Of a stretch of DNA of 7,968 nucleotides, positions 4,770 through 7,968 are shown piece after piece; position 1 is the first letter of the stretch; the number at the start of each line of letters is the position of its first letter. The stretch is from Lachnospiraceae bacterium (lineage in GTDB: Bacteria > Bacillota > Clostridia > Lachnospirales > Lachnospiraceae), in contig DNJW01000212.1 of NCBI GenBank assembly GCA_003488965.1, forward strand, positions 1-7,968, written 5' to 3'. The notes beneath the pieces are model-generated. The model worked only from the letters and a program-made list of their open reading frames with translations. It was not told where the DNA came from and ran no database searches. Both the position numbers and the translations under genes were made by a program.

Positions 4770-6503
4770 ATGACATTAAAAAATAAAACTTATATAAGAA
4801 AAAAAATAGTTGTCACTTTTTTCCTTTGTGCAGCCGCCTTTCTGCTGTTAATCGGGCGTCTTGTCTATCTGATGGTAGGCCGTTCTGGGCATTATACGGA
4901 AGCCGCGAAAAATCTGCATGAAAGAGAAAGGTCAATCAAAGCGGCCAGAGGGAGGATTATTGATTCTACCGGGGCCGTGCTGGCGGATAACCGTACGGTA
5001 TGTACCATATCCGTAATTCATAATCAGATTACGGAGCCGGAAACGGTGGTAAAGGTACTTGCCAAAGAACTTGGGCTGACGGAAGAATATGTATCCAAGA
5101 GGGTGGAAAAGTATTCCGCTATTGAACGGATTAAAAGCAATGTAGATAAGACGGTAGGGGATAAAATAAGGGAATATGATTTGGACGGAGTAAAGGTGGA
5201 TGAGGATTATAAAAGATATTATCCTTATGAAACCCTGGCTTCGAAAGTACTGGGATTTACCGGGGGGGATAATCAGGGAATCATCGGGCTGGAAGTGATT
5301 TATGAAGAATATTTGAAGGGAAAAGAGGGAACTATCCTAACAGTAACGGATGCAAAGGGCGTAGAAATCGCGGAAGCAGGGGAAGAACGGGTTGAGCCGG
5401 AAAGCGGCAATGATGTTTATGTGAGCCTGGATATTAATATTCAGAGTTATGCCACCCAGCTTGCCATGCAGGCTATGGAAACAAAGCAGGCAGACAGCGT
5501 ATCCATACTGGTAATGAATCCTCAGAACGGAGAAATACTGGCCATGGTCAATGTGCCGGAGTTTAATTTAAATGAACCCTATACCCTGCCGGAGGGAACC
5601 CCGGTTCCTGCCAGTCAGGAAGAAAAGCAGAATGCGCTGAACCAGATGTGGCGCAACGGCTGTATTAATGATACCTATGAACCGGGTTCTACCTTTAAGA
5701 TTATTACGGCAGCAGCCGGGCTGGAGTCAGGGGCGGTTACGGTCAATGACCGTTTTAACTGTCCCGGATATATCATGGTGGAGGACAGAAGGATACGCTG
5801 CCATAAAGCAGGAGGACATGGAGCAGAGGATTTTGTGCAGGGAACGATGAATTCCTGCAATCCTGTCTTTATTACGGTGGGTTTAAAGATAGGTGTAGAC
5901 CGGTATTACGAGTACTTTAAGAAATTCGGGCTTTTAACTAAGACCGGTGTGGATTTGCCGGGAGAAGCCGGAACCATTATGCATAAAAAGGAAAATATCG
6001 GGGCGGTAGAACTGGCAACGATTTCTTTCGGACAGTCTTTCCAGATAACACCCATACAGCTTGCGACAACCGTTTCTTCCATTGTAAACGGAGGCAACAG
6101 GGTAACGCCCCATTTTGGAGTGAAGGTGGTAAACAGTGAAGGGCAAACCGTGGAAACGTTGCAGTATCCGGTGCAGAAAAATATTGTTTCGGCCCAGACC
6201 TCGGAAACCATGCGGTATATTCTGGAGCAGGTAGTGGAGAACGGCAGCGGGAAAAACGGTTATGTAGAAGGCTACCGGGTAGGCGGCAAGACGGCTACCA
6301 GCCAGACGCTTCCCAGAGGGAGCGGCCGGTATATTTCTTCCTTTTTAGGGTTTGCTCCGGCGGATAATCCTAAGGTGCTTGCGGTTGCCATTATCAATAA
6401 TCCGCAAGGGGTGTATTATGGAGGGCAGATAGCAGCTCCGATTGTAAGACAGCTTTTTGAAAATATCCTTCCTTATTTGGACGGAATGGATTATAATACA
6501 TAA
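4770..6503 (+). CDS. spoVD: SpoVD-like class B penicillin-binding protein
   Basis: This 577-residue monofunctional transpeptidase is membrane-anchored with its catalytic domain outside the membrane. SpoVD makes spore cortex peptidoglycan, partnered by SpoVE. Residues 1-12 are basic, and about 13-36 is the membrane anchor. The pedestal domain starts at ARGRIIDSTGAVLA (59-72), and the transpeptidase domain spans about 230-565. Motifs are STFK (S307, K310), SCN (362-364) and KTA (507-509), where KTG is the norm. IRCHKAGGHG, NSCNP and VDLPGEA resemble SpoVD as I remember it. There is no PASTA domain: the protein ends soon after the catalytic domain, unlike Bacillus SpoVD. The start is ATG 4770, about 11-12 bases after GAGGT, which is slightly long. 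GTG 4752 is in frame but lies within that site. The SpoVD assignment is by resemblance and position, and a vegetative role is possible. Confidence 0.88.
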   Translation: MTLKNKTYIRKKIVVTFFLCAAAFLLLIGRLVYLMVGRSGHYTEAAKNLHERERSIKAARGRIIDSTGAVLADNRTVCTISVIHNQITEPETVVKVLAKELGLTEEYVSKRVEKYSAIERIKSNVDKTVGDKIREYDLDGVKVDEDYKRYYPYETLASKVLGFTGGDNQGIIGLEVIYEEYLKGKEGTILTVTDAKGVEIAEAGEERVEPESGNDVYVSLDINIQSYATQLAMQAMETKQADSVSILVMNPQNGEILAMVNVPEFNLNEPYTLPEGTPVPASQEEKQNALNQMWRNGCINDTYEPGSTFKIITAAAGLESGAVTVNDRFNCPGYIMVEDRRIRCHKAGGHGAEDFVQGTMNSCNPVFITVGLKIGVDRYYEYFKKFGLLTKTGVDLPGEAGTIMHKKENIGAVELATISFGQSFQITPIQLATTVSSIVNGGNRVTPHFGVKVVNSEGQTVETLQYPVQKNIVSAQTSETMRYILEQVVENGSGKNGYVEGYRVGGKTATSQTLPRGSGRYISSFLGFAPADNPKVLAVAIINNPQGVYYGGQIAAPIVRQLFENILPYLDGMDYNT

Positions 6504-6540
6504 GGATAATTGGGGAAAGTTCTGATTCGGAAAGGATAGG

Positions 6541-6552
6541 ATGATAAAATGA
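6541..6552 (+). other. Possible three-codon minicistron overlapping the mraY start
   Basis: ATG 6541 reads Met-Ile-Lys-stop, and its TGA (6550-6552) overlaps the mraY ATG (6549-6551) as ATGA. AAAGG at 6531-6535 is five bases before ATG 6541, and a second AGG (6538-6540) is eight bases before ATG 6549. Ribosomes could terminate on the minicistron and restart on mraY. It may equally be accidental. Confidence 0.22.
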
Positions 6553-7505
6553 GCCATACAGTGATTATGTCTGTAGCAATTGCTTTTGCGGTAAGCGTTA
6601 TATTGGGGCCGGTAATTATACCGTTTTTAAGAAAGCTTAAAGTGGGCCAGACCGAGAGAGACGACGGGCCGAAAAGTCATTTGAAAAAATCGGGTACGCC
6701 TACGATGGGGGGAATCCTTATCCTGATTAGCATGACCGCAACTTCAGTAATTTTTATAAAAGATTATCCCAAAATAATGCCCATTCTTTTTGTTACACTA
6801 GGTTTTGGGCTGATTGGATTTCTGGATGATTATATCAAAGTGGTACTGCACCGTTCCATGGGGCTTAGGGCCTGGCAGAAGATGCTCGGGCAGATTCTCG
6901 TGACGGGAGTGTTTGCTTATTATATGGTAAATTATGCCGAGGTGTCCTTTGCTATGAAGATACCTTTTGTGCCGGGCAAATATGTGGACTGGGGCGTACT
7001 GAATGTGCCTATCTTGTTTTTTGTGGTAATTGCCACTGTAAACGGGGCAAATTTTACCGACGGGCTGGATGGACTGGCAAGCAGTGTAACCGTGATGATT
7101 GCTACTTTTTTTACCGCAGTAGCCATAGGGACGGCAAGCGGAATCGAGCCGGTGACCTGTGCGGTAGTAGGCGCTCTTTTGGGGTTCCTGCTGTTTAATG
7201 TGTATCCGGCAAGTGTATTTATGGGAGATACGGGCTCCCTGGCGCTTGGCGGTTTTGTGGCGTCTGCCGCGTATATGCTGCAGATGCCGATTTTCATCCT
7301 GATTGTGGGGCTGGTTTATCTGGTGGAGGTACTGTCCGTTATCATTCAGGTTACTTATTTTAAAAAGACCGGAGGAAAGAGGATTTTCAAGATGGCGCCA
7401 ATCCATCACCATTTTGAGCTCTGCGGATGGTCGGAGACAAGGGTTGTCGCCGTATTTTCTATTGTGACGGCAATCCTTTGTCTGATTGCACTGATGGCGA
7501 TATAA
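6549..7505 (+). CDS. mraY: Phospho-N-acetylmuramoyl-pentapeptide-transferase MraY
   Basis: This 318-residue polytopic membrane enzyme moves phospho-MurNAc-pentapeptide from UDP to undecaprenyl phosphate, forming lipid I, the first membrane step of peptidoglycan synthesis. Signature motifs are all present: HLKKSGTPTMGG (44-55), the aspartate pair D93-D94 in GFLDDYIK, NFTDGLDGLA (168-177) with D171 and D174, FMGDTGSLALGG (224-235) with D227, and the HHH loop H286-H288 in APIHHHFEL. Multiple hydrophobic segments alternate with short loops, consistent with about ten membrane helices. The length is normal for Gram-positive MraY. The start at ATG 6549 follows GGATAGG. It lies 45 bases after the SpoVD-like gene and 14 before murD. 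No murE or murF is found on its 5' side, so the pentapeptide substrate enzymes are partly encoded elsewhere or further downstream. Confidence 0.98.
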   Translation: MSHTVIMSVAIAFAVSVILGPVIIPFLRKLKVGQTERDDGPKSHLKKSGTPTMGGILILISMTATSVIFIKDYPKIMPILFVTLGFGLIGFLDDYIKVVLHRSMGLRAWQKMLGQILVTGVFAYYMVNYAEVSFAMKIPFVPGKYVDWGVLNVPILFFVVIATVNGANFTDGLDGLASSVTVMIATFFTAVAIGTASGIEPVTCAVVGALLGFLLFNVYPASVFMGDTGSLALGGFVASAAYMLQMPIFILIVGLVYLVEVLSVIIQVTYFKKTGGKRIFKMAPIHHHFELCGWSETRVVAVFSIVTAILCLIALMAI

Positions 7506-7519
7506 CTTAGGAGGAAAGC

Positions 7520-7968
7520 ATGGAAACGGCAGGGAAAAAGACGCTTGTATTTGGCTGTGGTATCAGCGGAATTGGAGCAGTGAAGCTTTTAGAAGAACAG
7601 AAGGCAGAGGTCATACTATATGACGGGAATGAAAAGCTTAGGAAAGAGGAGATAAGGAAAAGCCTGGGGGAGGGTACGAAGGCTGAGATTATACTGGGAG
7701 GCTTTCCGGAGGAGATTTTAAGCGGGCTTTCGCTTATGGTCTTAAGCCCGGGCGTCCCGACAGATCTCCCGGCAGTCCGTAAGGCACGTGAAATGGGGGT
7801 GCCGGTAATCGGGGAGGTGGAGTTTGCCTATAAATATGGAAAAGGCGATGTCCTTGCAATTACAGGTACAAATGGCAAGACTACAACCACCACCCTTCTG
7901 GGAGAGATTCTGAAAAATTACCGGGGAGAAGACGTGTTTGTTGTGGGAAATATCGGGAATCCCTATAC
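7520..7968 (+). CDS. murD: UDP-N-acetylmuramoylalanine--D-glutamate ligase MurD, 5' part
   Basis: This cytoplasmic ATP-dependent ligase adds D-Glu to UDP-MurNAc-L-Ala. Only the first 149 codons are in the window, about a third of the usual ~450 residues, and the reading frame runs open off the right edge. Visible parts are the Rossmann-like N-terminal UDP-binding domain with LVFGCGISGIGAVKLL (9-24) and YDG (34-36), the conserved VLSPGVP (74-80), IGEVEFAY (97-104), and the ATP-binding P-loop GTNGKTT at 116-122 with K120. A NIGNPY segment at 144-149 follows. The start at ATG 7520 has a near-perfect AGGAGG (7509-7514) and lies 14 bases after mraY, so it is in the same transcript. MurC, MurE and MurF share the P-loop, but the N-terminal domain and the position after mraY indicate MurD. 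Confidence 0.95.
   Translation, partial: METAGKKTLVFGCGISGIGAVKLLEEQKAEVILYDGNEKLRKEEIRKSLGEGTKAEIILGGFPEEILSGLSLMVLSPGVPTDLPAVRKAREMGVPVIGEVEFAYKYGKGDVLAITGTNGKTTTTTLLGEILKNYRGEDVFVVGNIGNPY

Noticed and set aside
6798..7412. 204-codon open frame on the minus strand
   Set aside because: It is antisense to mraY. Its His/Gln/Tyr-rich product mirrors hydrophobic codons on the other strand, and there is no support for a real gene.

Overview
The window is the first part of a division and cell wall (dcw) cluster from a low-to-moderate GC, Gram-positive, spore-forming Clostridia-type bacterium. The most likely family is Lachnospiraceae. The reasons are the gene order mraZ-rsmH-ftsL-(class B PBP)-(SpoVD-type PBP)-mraY-murD, AGGAGG-type ribosome binding sites, frequent AGA/GGA/ATA codons, and proteins that resemble Bacillus/Clostridia versions by eye. 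The family-level call is inference, since no database search was possible. All genes lie on the + strand.

Layout. Bases 1-315 hold no certain gene. They contain a possible tail of an upstream reading frame, an imperfect palindrome (53-71), a very strong 18-bp-stem terminator (91-130) that insulates the cluster, a sigma-A-like promoter (154-182), and four 10-bp-phased repeats (191-230) that look like the MraZ operator. Then follow mraZ (316-747), rsmH (793-1728), ftsL (1733-2224), a 779-residue class B transpeptidase with a long acidic repeat tail (2338-4677), a second SpoVD-like class B transpeptidase (4770-6503), mraY (6549-7505), and the first 149 codons of murD (7520 to the window end). 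The two longest gaps inside the operon are about 92 bases (after the first PBP) and 113 bases (after ftsL). Each carries an inverted repeat.

How the genes work together. MraZ is a DNA-binding regulator that in other bacteria controls this operon through repeats just upstream of its own gene. RsmH methylates 16S rRNA. FtsL and the first PBP belong to the septal synthesis machinery. The second PBP resembles SpoVD, which makes spore cortex peptidoglycan. MraY makes lipid I from the UDP-MurNAc-pentapeptide pathway to which MurD contributes the D-Glu step. murE, which lies between spoVD and mraY in Bacillus subtilis, is absent here.

Nothing here looks like an entirely new system. The most interesting details are a 15-bp inverted repeat that would bury the ribosome binding site of the SpoVD-like gene, the slippage-type repeat tail on the first PBP, a KTA instead of KTG third motif in the second PBP, and a clear MraZ box of the AAGTGG type.
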